Part shown: positions 36,817-45,473 of the stretch, in pieces
Numbering within the stretch: position 1 is the first letter of the stretch
Layout of the letters: each line of letters begins with the position of its first letter
Source: Lysobacter sp. S4-A87
GTDB taxonomy: Bacteria; Pseudomonadota; Gammaproteobacteria; Xanthomonadales; Xanthomonadaceae
Direction of reading: 5' to 3'
Length of the DNA: 64,000 bases
Assembly (NCBI RefSeq): GCF_022637455.1
Contig: NZ_CP093341.1
Coordinates: 1,550,001 to 1,614,000, forward strand
The notes under the pieces: model-generated
What the model was told of the DNA's origin: nothing
The model's input: only the letters and a program-made list of their open reading frames with translations
Database searches by the model: none
Translations under genes and position numbers: made by a program

Positions 36817-39702
36817 ATGACCTTGAAGACCACCCAGCTCCGTGACGCGATTACCTTCGCGCTCGCTGTGGGCACCACCGCTCTTGCAGGCACCGGCGCA
36901 GCAGTTGCCCAGGATGCTCCGCAGGAAGCGACCACCCTTGACCGTATCGAAGTGACCGGTTCGCGAATCAAGCGCACCGACATCGAGACCTCGCAGCCGA
37001 TCTTCTCGCTGAGCCGTGACGACATCCAGGCCCAGGGCCTGACCTCGGTCGGTGACGTGATCCAGAACCTGACGGCCAACGGTTCCACGCTCAACACCAG
37101 CTTCAACAACGGCGGCAACGGCGAAACCCGCGTCAGCCTGCGCAACCTCGGCTCGAACCGCACCCTGGTGCTGGTCAACGGCCGTCGTTGGGTCGGTGGT
37201 ACCGGCCTCGGCGGCGCGGTCGACCTCAACACGATCCCGACCGCAGCAGTCGAGCGCATTGAAGTCCTGAAGGACGGCGCCTCGACGATCTACGGTTCCG
37301 ATGCCATCTCCGGCGTCGTCAACGTGATCCTGCGCCAGAACTTCGAAGGCGCCGAAGCCAACGCTTACCTCGGCCAGTTCGACAAGGGCGACGGTTCGCG
37401 CCAGGCCTATGACTTCACCATCGGCACCAGCAGCGATCGCTTCCAGGCGATGCTGGGTGTTGGCTACGTGAAGGAAGAGCCGGTCATGGCCGGCGACCGC
37501 GAGATCTCCAAGGAGCCGGTGTTCGGTTCGCGTCCGGGTACCCGCGGCAGCCTGGCCAACGTTCCGGCCAACGTCGCGATCTTCGACGGCAGCTCGTTCA
37601 ACAATCCGGACGGCGACTACGGCATCTTCGTGCCGGACGCGTCGGCACCCAATGGCTGGCGCCCGTTCGCTGGTCTGCCGGACCAGTACAACTTCGCACC
37701 GGCCAACTACCTGCTGACCCCGCAGGAGCGTTACTCGGTGTTCGGTAATGCCAGCCTCGACATCACCGACGACATCCGCTTCAAGACGACGGTGACGTAC
37801 AACTCCCGCCGTTCGACCCAGCTGCTTGCCGCCACCCCGCTGGTCATCGACGCCTCCTCGGGCGACGCTGGCTTCATCAGCGCCGACAGCATCTACAACC
37901 CGTTCGGCCAGGACATCAACGAAGTCTTCCGCCGCATGACGGAGACCGGTGGTCGCATCTTCGACCAGGACGTCCGTACCGTCGTGTTCGATGGCGCCTT
38001 CGAAGGCACCCTGACCCTCAACGAGAAGCCGTACGACTGGGAAGCCGGTTACTTCTACGGTGAGAACAAGGCCAACAACACCACCAACGGCCTGTTCCAG
38101 ACCAGCCACGTGCTCAATGCCGCCGGTCCGTCGTTCGTCGACGCCCAGGGCGTTGCACGCTGCGGCGCGCCGGGTGCGGTCATCGACGGCTGCGTGCCGA
38201 TCAACCTGCTCGGAGCGGAAGGCTCGGTCACCCAGGACATGCTGGACTACAGCACGTTCGTGGCACACGACGAGCTGTTCTATAAGCAGAAGACCTACTA
38301 CGCCAACATCGGCGGCGAAGTGTTCGACATGCCGGCCGGCGCGCTGGCCTTCTCGTTCGGTATGGAACACCGCACCGAGTTCGGCTACGACTCCCCGGAT
38401 GCGCTGATCAACTCCGGCGACACCAGCGGCAACGCCCGTACCGCAACCCGCGGTGGCTACTCGCTCGACGAGGCCTACCTCGAGTTGGCAATTCCGGTGC
38501 TGGCCGACCTGCCGGGCGCCAAGCTGCTCGACTTCAGCCTGGCAACCCGTTACTCGGACTACTCGAACTTCGGTGACACGCTCAACAGCAAGTTCGGTTT
38601 CCGCTGGAAGCCGATCGACGACCTGATGGTGCGTGGTAACTGGTCCGAGGGCTTCCGCGCTCCGTCGATCAGCGAGCTGTTCACCGGCCAGGCCGACAGC
38701 TTCCCGGCCATCGCCGACCCCTGCGCCGGCTCGATCCAGGGCACGCCGAACCCGGGTATCCCGGCAGGCTGCGCAGGCATCCCGGCCTACAACCAGCCCA
38801 ACGGCCAGGTTCGCATCACCGTCGGCGGCAACCCGGACCTGGGTCCGGAGAAGTCGGAAACCGTCACCTTCGGTTTCGTCTACAGCCCGAGCTGGGCGGA
38901 AGGCCTGGACGTTTCGCTTGACTGGTGGCAGATCGAGATTGACGAAGCGATCTTCCTGCAGACGGGCCAGGCGATCCTGGACAACTGCTACCGCAGTGGC
39001 GTGGCCAGCGCGTGCGCGCTGATCTCGCGTACCCCGTCGGGCCAGATCGCCGACCTGCTGTCGGTGCCGACCAACATCGGCAAGATGGAGACCGAAGGCT
39101 TCGACATGACGGTCGGCTACCGCCTGCCGGAGACGTCGTGGGGCAAGTTCTCCTTCACGTGGGACACCACCTACGTGTCGAACCTGTACATCGACACCAA
39201 CGGCGACGGCCTGTACTCGGAAGATCCCATCTCGGGTGAAGCCGGCAACAACGTCGGCGAGTACTTCGGTGCCAGCTTCACCAACAACTGGCGCATCCGC
39301 TCCAACCTGCAGGCTCGTTGGGAAATGGGTGACTGGGGCGTGTCCTGGTTCGTCCGTTACTTCTCGCCGCAGGAAGAAATCTGCCTTGGCCCGAACGTTC
39401 CGGCCAACCAGCGCGCGCAGCTGTGCTCGGATCCGACCCGCCGCACCGCCCTGGACGGCAACGATCCTGGCCTGGCACCGGATGCCCCGGCCGCCCGTCC
39501 GCTCAACCGCATCCCGTCGGCGACGTACAACGACATGCAGGTCAGCTGGCAGGCTCCGTGGAATGCCAAGGTCTCGCTGGGTATCAACAACATCTTCGAC
39601 CGCGATCCGCCGGTGGCAATCACTGCGTTTGCCAACAGCTTCGATCCCGCGTACGACGTTCCGGGCCGCTTCTTCTACATGACGTACAACCAGAAGTTCT
39701 GA
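36817..39702 (+). CDS. TonB-dependent receptor, twin 2
   Basis: This 961-residue outer-membrane transporter starts at ATG 36817 behind GGAGAGAGAG. The signal region [20 protein letters not shown] is nearly identical to twin 1. [20 protein letters not shown] is the TonB-box region. The plug has LVLVNGRRW and [20 protein letters not shown]. The C-terminus is FFYMTYNQKF. The barrel has diverged from twin 1 much more than the leader and plug, so substrates probably differ. It has its own promoter and terminator and is followed by a 2OG-Fe(II) oxygenase gene. Confidence 0.95.
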   Translation: MTLKTTQLRDAITFALAVGTTALAGTGAAVAQDAPQEATTLDRIEVTGSRIKRTDIETSQPIFSLSRDDIQAQGLTSVGDVIQNLTANGSTLNTSFNNGGNGETRVSLRNLGSNRTLVLVNGRRWVGGTGLGGAVDLNTIPTAAVERIEVLKDGASTIYGSDAISGVVNVILRQNFEGAEANAYLGQFDKGDGSRQAYDFTIGTSSDRFQAMLGVGYVKEEPVMAGDREISKEPVFGSRPGTRGSLANVPANVAIFDGSSFNNPDGDYGIFVPDASAPNGWRPFAGLPDQYNFAPANYLLTPQERYSVFGNASLDITDDIRFKTTVTYNSRRSTQLLAATPLVIDASSGDAGFISADSIYNPFGQDINEVFRRMTETGGRIFDQDVRTVVFDGAFEGTLTLNEKPYDWEAGYFYGENKANNTTNGLFQTSHVLNAAGPSFVDAQGVARCGAPGAVIDGCVPINLLGAEGSVTQDMLDYSTFVAHDELFYKQKTYYANIGGEVFDMPAGALAFSFGMEHRTEFGYDSPDALINSGDTSGNARTATRGGYSLDEAYLELAIPVLADLPGAKLLDFSLATRYSDYSNFGDTLNSKFGFRWKPIDDLMVRGNWSEGFRAPSISELFTGQADSFPAIADPCAGSIQGTPNPGIPAGCAGIPAYNQPNGQVRITVGGNPDLGPEKSETVTFGFVYSPSWAEGLDVSLDWWQIEIDEAIFLQTGQAILDNCYRSGVASACALISRTPSGQIADLLSVPTNIGKMETEGFDMTVGYRLPETSWGKFSFTWDTTYVSNLYIDTNGDGLYSEDPISGEAGNNVGEYFGASFTNNWRIRSNLQARWEMGDWGVSWFVRYFSPQEEICLGPNVPANQRAQLCSDPTRRTALDGNDPGLAPDAPAARPLNRIPSATYNDMQVSWQAPWNAKVSLGINNIFDRDPPVAITAFANSFDPAYDVPGRFFYMTYNQKF

Positions 39703-39727
39703 TCTGGTTCCCGGTAAGCAACACTTT

Positions 39728-39757
39728 CTACGGCCCCGAAAGGGGCCGTAGTTTTTT
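39728..39757 (+). terminator. Rho-independent terminator after twin 2
   Basis: CTACGGCCCC-GAAA-GGGGCCGTAG, a perfect 10-bp stem with a stable GAAA tetraloop, followed by six T. It lies 25 bases after the receptor stop. Confidence 0.95.
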
Positions 39758-39812
39758 GCGGGCTCCGCCTGCAGCGCGGCCCGGTTGGCCACGTTAAACT
39801 CCAGCCACGCAA

Positions 39813-40493
39813 ATGGCCGGCATGCCCCCAATGGCTTTCGAGATCTATCCCGCCTTCTCCGTACCGTTCGCCCAGGACTTCCTTCCCGACGCGGAGCGGA
39901 TCAATGCCCAGCTCAAGGCGTTGCTGCTGGCGCGCGAGGCGGAGGGTGCGCGCTACGCCAATCCCAATCCGTCACTGAAACAGCAGCAGGGTGTGTTCGA
40001 GAGCGATTTCAACCTGTTCGCATGGCCCGATGCCTGCATCCAGCAACTGCGCCAGTTCTGCTGGACCACGCTGGGACGGACGATCCAGAAGCTCAACGGT
40101 TACAGCGCGCAGGAAATGCAGCGCCTGCAAATCTTTTCCCACACCTGGTTCCACGTGACCCGGAGTGGTGGCTTCACGATCGCGCATACGCATCCGATGG
40201 CGTCCTGGTCGGGCGTGTACTGCGTCGATCCCGGACAACGGCCGGAAGACCGGCCGGAATCGGGCGTGCTGCGGTTCCACAATCCGCACCACTACAGCAA
40301 CTGCTTCCTCGATGCCGGCAACGCCAGGCTGGAGGCGCCGTATCACCACGGCACCTGGAACGTGCACTTCCAGCCCGGGCAACTTGTGTTGTTCCCGTCG
40401 TGGCTGCAGCACGAGGTGATGCCGTTCTACGGCGCCGACGAACGCATCACGATCGCGTTCAACTGCTGGTTCGGGATGAAGGACGACAAATAG
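39813..40493 (+). CDS. Putative 2OG-Fe(II) oxygenase (TIGR02466-like)
   Basis: This 226-residue protein begins FEIYPAFSVPFAQDFLPDAE and contains FTIAHTHPMASWSGVYCVDP, a segment typical of the putative 2OG-Fe(II) oxygenase family TIGR02466. QHEVMPFYGADERITIAFNCWF carries the distal His and Arg for iron and 2-oxoglutarate. The substrate is unknown. The start is the first of three in-frame ATGs (39813, 39822, 39831); no clear ribosome site separates them. It follows the twin TonB receptors but lies beyond a strong terminator, so it has its own transcription. Confidence 0.8.
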   Translation: MAGMPPMAFEIYPAFSVPFAQDFLPDAERINAQLKALLLAREAEGARYANPNPSLKQQQGVFESDFNLFAWPDACIQQLRQFCWTTLGRTIQKLNGYSAQEMQRLQIFSHTWFHVTRSGGFTIAHTHPMASWSGVYCVDPGQRPEDRPESGVLRFHNPHHYSNCFLDAGNARLEAPYHHGTWNVHFQPGQLVLFPSWLQHEVMPFYGADERITIAFNCWFGMKDDK

Positions 40494-40495
40494 AA

Positions 40496-40572
40496 GTAGC
40501 CCGGGTAAGCGCAGCGCACCCGGGATCGTGCGCGTCCGTCGGCCCCGGGTGCGCTTCGCTTGCCCGGGCTAC
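40496..40572. repeat. Dispersed REP-like inverted pair
   Basis: Arms GTAGCCCGGGTAAGCGCAGC/GCTTCGCTTGCCCGGGCTAC face each other across about 19 bases. This is the same family as 25668-25744. It lies just after the 2OG oxygenase stop. Confidence 0.88.
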
Positions 40573-40600
40573 AAAAAAGCCCGGCGATGCCGGGCTTTTT
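40573..40600. terminator. Bidirectional terminator between convergent genes
   Basis: AAAAGCCCGGC-GAT-GCCGGGCTTTT has A and T tracts on both sides, so it can stop transcripts of the 2OG oxygenase (plus) and the DUF4097 operon (minus). Confidence 0.92.
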
Positions 40601-40623
40601 CGTTGCGACCCGAGGTTGGCCGA

Positions 40624-41541
40624 TCAGTCGAATTCCAGCGTGCCGTCGCCCGAGAAGGTCTCGATGGAGATGTCGCCATCACCGCTGCCGTAACGGTGCT
40701 CGAAGCTCGAACCCGGGCCGTGCTTGGGACGGATGACCTGTGCGCCTGGCGCGACCAGGTCGCCGCTGAAGCTCTCGCCGCGGACGTTCGCCGACAGATC
40801 GCGCGGCATCCGCAGGGTGAGGTCGCCGCTGACGGTGTCCATCGAGATCCGGCCATTGTTGGCCAGGCCCGTCGCGACGAGGATGTCGCCCGACACCGAC
40901 GAGCCCGACAGCCGCTGCAGGCGGTTCTGCAGCACCGCCACGTCGATCCGGCCGGAGACGGTCTCGACATCGACTTCGCCGTTCATGCGGCCACGCAAGG
41001 TGAGGTCGCCACTGACCGACTCGGCGCGCACGCGGTTGCTGTTGAGCGTCAGCATCAGGTCGCCACTGACGGTGTCGATGCTGGCTTCGGTCGGCGCGCC
41101 GGCGACGGTGACTTCACCGCTGACGCTGTCGATCGACAATTCGCGCGAGGCGATGCCCTCGACGGTGACGTCGGCCGAGACCACGTCGATGTCGAGGTCG
41201 GCACGCACCGGCACCGTCAGCCGCAGGTCGGTCGGTTCGCTCTTGTCGCCGCCGCCGAACATGCCCATACCGCTGCGGTTGGGGTATTTCACGCGCACCG
41301 TCAGGTGCTCGCCGTCGCCTTCGATCTCGAGCTTCTCGACACCCTGGCCGAGGCTGCCTTCGATCTTGACCTCGGGCCGCTCCCAGGTGCGCACGTCGAC
41401 GCGGCCCTTGATGTTTTCGATCTCCACCGTTCCTCGCGGATCCAGCGGCCGGGTCTCATTGATCGGGGTGGCTGCCATGGCGGAGTTCGCCGCCAGCACG
41501 GCCAGGCCGAATGCGAGACGTTGGAGTTTGGCGCGGGTCAT
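40624..41541 (-). CDS. DUF4097 family exported beta-repeat protein
   Basis: This 305-residue protein has a signal peptide (LAFGLAVLAANSAMAA). After TRPLDPRGTVEIENIKGRVDV come many repeats of the form V(S/D)GDLTLR or VSGEVTV, the right-handed beta-helix pattern of DUF4097 (putative adhesin/polymer-like) proteins. The function is unknown. It is last in an operon of ECF sigma factor, anti-sigma-like membrane protein and this protein. It may be part of an envelope-sensing unit or a regulated product. Confidence 0.88.
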   Translation of the reverse strand: MTRAKLQRLAFGLAVLAANSAMAATPINETRPLDPRGTVEIENIKGRVDVRTWERPEVKIEGSLGQGVEKLEIEGDGEHLTVRVKYPNRSGMGMFGGGDKSEPTDLRLTVPVRADLDIDVVSADVTVEGIASRELSIDSVSGEVTVAGAPTEASIDTVSGDLMLTLNSNRVRAESVSGDLTLRGRMNGEVDVETVSGRIDVAVLQNRLQRLSGSSVSGDILVATGLANNGRISMDTVSGDLTLRMPRDLSANVRGESFSGDLVAPGAQVIRPKHGPGSSFEHRYGSGDGDISIETFSGDGTLEFD

Positions 41542-41607
41542 GGAGTTTCTCCGGAAAGATCAGGGCAGGACAGGTTCGGATTCATGTGTTGGGCGATGCG
41601 ATACGAA

Positions 41608-42123
41608 TCAGGCATAAGCCAGGCGCTGTGCAAGTGCCAGGCGACGTGCATAGGTGCGGCGCAGCTGTTCCAGCAGCAGGCGCGAATCGGGGTTGCGCGC
41701 CAGCGCTTGCAGGATCAGCCCGGCGTTGCGGTCGAGGTCGTCGAAAACCGGCTGCAGTTCCATCGGCGGCTGGCCGCTGTCAACTTCCTGCAGGGCCGCC
41801 TGGTATTGCAGCGTCATGCCTTCGGCCTCGCGCTGCACCAGGGTCGCCCTGGCCGGCGTGACGATCGGCGCATTGCTGCCGCCCTCGCCCCGCCACAGCC
41901 CGACCATTCCCACCGCCAGCACCAGCGTGGCCGCCATGGCCACTGGCGCCAGCCAGCGTGGGCGGGCACTGGCCTGTGGCCGCTGTGCCTGCAGGCGCGC
42001 GGCGATGCCGGGCCACAGGTCGGTGCCGGGCGCGACGTCGCGGCGCATCGAGCGAAGCTGCCAGCGCAGGGCGTCGGGCAACTCGTCGTCGGGGGTACGG
42101 GGGTTGTTGTCGTTGGTGTTCAT
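41608..42123 (-). CDS. Anti-sigma-factor-like membrane protein
   Basis: This 171-residue protein has a cytosolic N-terminal 50 residues, one membrane helix (LAPVAMAATLVLAVGMVGLW) and a periplasmic helical tail. It has no zinc-binding HxxxCxxC motif. Its start overlaps the stop of the ECF sigma gene (ATGA), so the two are made together. That context and the single-TM topology suggest it holds the sigma factor at the membrane. The assignment rests on context, not on a recognised domain. Confidence 0.6.
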   Translation of the reverse strand: MNTNDNNPRTPDDELPDALRWQLRSMRRDVAPGTDLWPGIAARLQAQRPQASARPRWLAPVAMAATLVLAVGMVGLWRGEGGSNAPIVTPARATLVQREAEGMTLQYQAALQEVDSGQPPMELQPVFDDLDRNAGLILQALARNPDSRLLLEQLRRTYARRLALAQRLAYA

Positions 42124-42716
42124 GCGTGTCCTCCTAGCCGCTCGCGCAACAAGCCACGCGCGCGGTGCAATTGCGCTTTCGAACTGCCGACCGCCATGCC
42201 GAGTTCGGCGGCGATCTCTTCGTGCTTCCAGCCTTCCACGTCGTACAGCACGAGGACGGCCCGGGCCCTGGGCGGCAGTGTTGCCACGGCGCGCTCCAGG
42301 TCCATCGTCAGCGCGGTCGTGTGACCGGCCGAGTCGGTGCTGCCGAGCAGGTCGAAGACCTCCTCGTCGGAATCGCCGTCGTCCTGCGGCCGGCTGCGGC
42401 GACTGCGCAGTTCCATCAGCGCGGTGTTGACGGCCAGGCGGTGCAGCCAGGTCGAGAACGCCGACTCGAAACGGAACGCCGGCAGTGCCTGCCAGGCCCG
42501 CACGAACGCTTCCTGGGTCAGGTCCTCGGCGCGCGCCCCCTGGTTTCCGACCAGGCGGGCGATGACGCCATGGACCCGCCCGGCATGGCGCCGATAGAGG
42601 GACTCGAAAGCACCCACCTCGCCACGTGCGGCCGCGGCCACCAGGCCACGTTCGTCGGCGCCGTCGTCGCTCGCGGCAGGGGTGTCGGTGAGGATTTCGG
42701 TCACGACTGTCAGCAT
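42120..42716 (-). CDS. ECF-type RNA polymerase sigma factor
   Basis: This 198-residue protein has region 2 in FESLYRRHAGRVHGVIARLV, AEDLTQEAFVRAWQAL and FSTWLHRLAVNTALMELR. Region 4 has LPPRARAVLVLYDVEGWKHE and EIAAELGMAVGSSKAQLHRA. I chose ATG 42716; a longer open frame to 43091 crosses into the next gene and lacks coding character. It directs transcription of an unknown regulon, probably envelope-related given its operon partners. Confidence 0.94.
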   Translation of the reverse strand: MLTVVTEILTDTPAASDDGADERGLVAAAARGEVGAFESLYRRHAGRVHGVIARLVGNQGARAEDLTQEAFVRAWQALPAFRFESAFSTWLHRLAVNTALMELRSRRSRPQDDGDSDEEVFDLLGSTDSAGHTTALTMDLERAVATLPPRARAVLVLYDVEGWKHEEIAAELGMAVGSSKAQLHRARGLLRERLGGHA

Positions 42717-42825
42717 GGTCCTTGAGATGCGCCGAACTGGCCGCGGGTTTAACGCCCTTCCGGTCGGCGCTTCAGTCGCCCACCGCCCATCCCGCGGTCG
42801 GCCGATCCTTACGGCTGCACGGCCC

Positions 42826-44436
42826 TTACGGCTGCACGGCCCTTTCGGCAGGGATCGCGCCCGCCTCGGCCAGCCCGTCGAGCAAAGGCTGCAGGTGGGC
42901 CCGGTACGGCTTCCAGGCGGCGCCACGGTTGCCCAGGATGCCCTGGCGGACATGCGCCATGCTGGCCGTCGCGACCGCTCCGCTGTCGCGCTCGACCCGC
43001 AGCGCCGCGGCTTCGAAGGGCAGCCCGCAGAAATCGAAGATCTGCCGCGCGGTGGCCTCGGTGTCGTTGACCAGCCCGTCGTAGGACACATCGAGGATGC
43101 GCCCGGGCATGACCTGGCGCCAATGTTCCATCAGGTCCAGGTAGCGGCCGTAGTAGCGGGCCAGGTTGCGCTGGTCGAACGAGTACGGGGCGGCCTTGGA
43201 GAAGTAAGTACGCAGGTTCGAGAAGCACGTGTCCACCGGGTCGCGCACCATGTGGAGGATGCGCGCATTGGGCAGGGCCCTGGCGATGAAGCCGGTGTTC
43301 AACACGTTCAAGGGCAGCTTCTCGGTCAGGAACGGCTTGCCATGCGTGCGCCAGCGCGAGGCGTCGATGAAGCCGCGACCGATCGCATCGAAGTCGGCAT
43401 CGGCCAGTGCGTCGAGCGCGGCCTCGTCCAGTGCACCGCGGATGCCATGGTCGGCAGCGATGCGCAGTTGTGCCGTGAAGGCGTAGCTCTCGCCACCGTC
43501 CGCCACCTGGCTGTGTCCGCCGAGGATGCGTTCGAGGAGGGTGGTGCCGGAGCGATGCATGCCGACGATGAAGACTGGAACGTAGGCGTCTTCGCGCTGC
43601 ACCGGCGCGACGAACCCGGCGTTGCAGATCGCCTTGATGCGGGAGAACAGCGCTTCGGTGCGGCAGTCGTCGTACGGCTCGGCGTGGGCCTTGATCCGGC
43701 AGGCGTCCTCGAGCGCGACCCAGGCCGGGTCGAAGTCCTTCAGGTCATGCAGCTCGTTGTGCAGCGCGAAACCGGCGTAGGCCGCCGCTGGCGAGCCCGC
43801 CGGCAACTGCGCGAGCAACGCGCGCAGCCGGACGACGTGGTCCTCGCCGGGTTTCCATTTGCGCAGCAGAGACAGCAGCCAGTGCGCCTGCGCCAGCTGC
43901 GGTTGCAGCGCGATGCTGGCTTCGAATTCGACTTCGGCCTCGTCCGGTCGCCCCAGGAACATCTCGATCACGCCGCGCAGGTAGCGCGAGCGCGGCACCT
44001 GCGGCTCCAGCCGCAGGGAGCGATCCACCAGGTCCAGCGCCAGCGACTGGTCGCCGGGACCGGAGCTGACGATCTGGGCCATTTCCGCCAGCATCCGGCC
44101 ATCGGCGGATTCTGCGAAACCGCTGCGGCCGATCAGGTCTAGCAGGCGCTCGTACTCGTTGAACCGGGTGAGGGTCCGCGCCAGCTCGAGTACGACCGCG
44201 GGATGGTGGCTGGCGCTTTCCACCGCAAGCAGCGCGTGTCGCCGCGCGGCGCGGTAGTGGTCGAGCTGCAGCCGGATCGCCGCCAATCGCAGCTGCGCGG
44301 CCGTGTGGCGTGGATCCAGCGCCACCACCGTCTCGAATTCGCGTAGTGCCTGCTGCCAGTCGCCTTGCGTCAACGCCTGTTCGCCGCGATGGGCGGCGTG
44401 CCGGATGATGTCTATCTGGCGGGGGTCCAGCGTCAT
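42826..44436 (-). CDS. TPR-containing sulfotransferase
   Basis: This 536-residue protein has N-terminal tetratricopeptide repeats (QALTQGDWQQALREFETVVA and following) to about residue 210. A PAPS sulfotransferase domain follows. FIVGMHRSGTTLLERILGGH is the 5'-phosphosulfate loop and ILHMVRDPVDTCFSNLRTYF the 3'-phosphate segment. TPR-sulfotransferases are related to tyrosylprotein sulfotransferases and often act on peptides or proteins, but this substrate is unknown. The start overlaps the upstream gene by ATGA. A 17-bp direct duplication (CCTTACGGCTGCACGGC type, about 42808-42841) spans the stop. Confidence 0.93.
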   Translation of the reverse strand: MTLDPRQIDIIRHAAHRGEQALTQGDWQQALREFETVVALDPRHTAAQLRLAAIRLQLDHYRAARRHALLAVESASHHPAVVLELARTLTRFNEYERLLDLIGRSGFAESADGRMLAEMAQIVSSGPGDQSLALDLVDRSLRLEPQVPRSRYLRGVIEMFLGRPDEAEVEFEASIALQPQLAQAHWLLSLLRKWKPGEDHVVRLRALLAQLPAGSPAAAYAGFALHNELHDLKDFDPAWVALEDACRIKAHAEPYDDCRTEALFSRIKAICNAGFVAPVQREDAYVPVFIVGMHRSGTTLLERILGGHSQVADGGESYAFTAQLRIAADHGIRGALDEAALDALADADFDAIGRGFIDASRWRTHGKPFLTEKLPLNVLNTGFIARALPNARILHMVRDPVDTCFSNLRTYFSKAAPYSFDQRNLARYYGRYLDLMEHWRQVMPGRILDVSYDGLVNDTEATARQIFDFCGLPFEAAALRVERDSGAVATASMAHVRQGILGNRGAAWKPYRAHLQPLLDGLAEAGAIPAERAVQP

Positions 44437-45473
44437 GCCTGGCTCCAGCGCGCCGGGTCGAGTCGCGCCTGCGGCCGCATGGCCGGCAACAGCCAGCGCT
44501 CGGACCAGGCCAGCGCATTGGCCAGCTCGCGGGCGAAGTGCGCGACCACGATTTCCGCCTCGCTTGCCCGCTGCGCCGCCGAATAGGCCACGTCCATCGC
44601 CTTGGCATTGCGCCCGCCTATCCCTTCGCAGCGGTCGCGCAGGGCATGCTCGGGAATCTCGACTTGAAGCCAGCGCGCGCACTGCGTCATCGCATCTGCG
44701 AGGTCGTCGAGCAGCCAGCTCATGTCGATCGCGCGAACCCGTGCTCCGTCGTCCACCGCCACCAGGTCGGCCATGACTTCGCGCTGCGCGGCCCATTGCA
44801 GGGCGGCGGCACACAGCAGGTCCGGCGGTGCCAGCGCCTGCGGCGGCAGTCGCGATGCGAACGTGCCGATCGCCAGTGCCCGTTCCGCCAGTTGCGGGAT
44901 CCTGGATTGCGACTCCGGTGGCTTCTTCAGGTTGGAGACGAGGAAGTCCTGCAGCGACGAAGTCAGCACGACGGCGCGACTGCCGGGTGTCGCGGCGAGC
45001 ATGTCGGAGGCAAGGTTGAGCGCGGCGTGCGTGGGCTTGATGACCACCGCGCCGCCCGCATGCCAGGGGCGTGCAAGCAGTCCCACCGTAGTCTCGAGCA
45101 GGCCCTGCAGCGGCATCGCGCGGTGCCGGGCATCCGCGAGCCGCCGCAGTACCAGCGGTTCACGCAGGCAGACCGCGGCAGGCGGGCAATGCAGCGCGCG
45201 TGCAGCCAGGGTGGATCCGCAGAACGAGGTGTGGAACAACCAGGCCACGCGAGCGCTGGGCAGGTCGCGTTGACCACGTTGGTCGCGTTGAATCTGCGCC
45301 TGCCCCACCTGCACCGCGGCGGCGAGCGGCGCGTCGATGCGGGTGTCGAGGAAACTGGAGCGATCGATGACCGCGTCATCGAGTGCAACAAACGAGAACG
45401 TGCGCGACGGCACGTCCAGGTCCGTCGGGAACCAGCGCGCTTCGCCCAGCTCCTGGTCGGACGGTCCGGTCAT
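44433..45473 (-). CDS. Sulfotransferase-like P-loop protein
   Basis: This 346-residue protein has a P-loop-like segment WLFHTSFCGSTLAARALHC, which resembles the PAPS loop of sulfotransferases. AVVLTSSLQDFLVSNLKK lies where the 3'-phosphate site is expected. No other domain is recognised. It is between a 2OG hydroxylase (upstream, ATGA) and a TPR-sulfotransferase (downstream, ATGA). The tight coupling suggests the three form one pathway. I chose ATG 45473, since the upstream extension overlaps the hydroxylase gene. Confidence 0.72.
   Translation of the reverse strand: MTGPSDQELGEARWFPTDLDVPSRTFSFVALDDAVIDRSSFLDTRIDAPLAAAVQVGQAQIQRDQRGQRDLPSARVAWLFHTSFCGSTLAARALHCPPAAVCLREPLVLRRLADARHRAMPLQGLLETTVGLLARPWHAGGAVVIKPTHAALNLASDMLAATPGSRAVVLTSSLQDFLVSNLKKPPESQSRIPQLAERALAIGTFASRLPPQALAPPDLLCAAALQWAAQREVMADLVAVDDGARVRAIDMSWLLDDLADAMTQCARWLQVEIPEHALRDRCEGIGGRNAKAMDVAYSAAQRASEAEIVVAHFARELANALAWSERWLLPAMRPQARLDPARWSQA

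Noticed and set aside
33044-39831. Two very long minus-strand frames (over 1000 codons each) opposite the twin TonB receptors
   Set aside because: They are antisense shadows created by codon bias. Their composition is unlike any protein family, and both plus-strand receptors have full signal, plug and barrel features.
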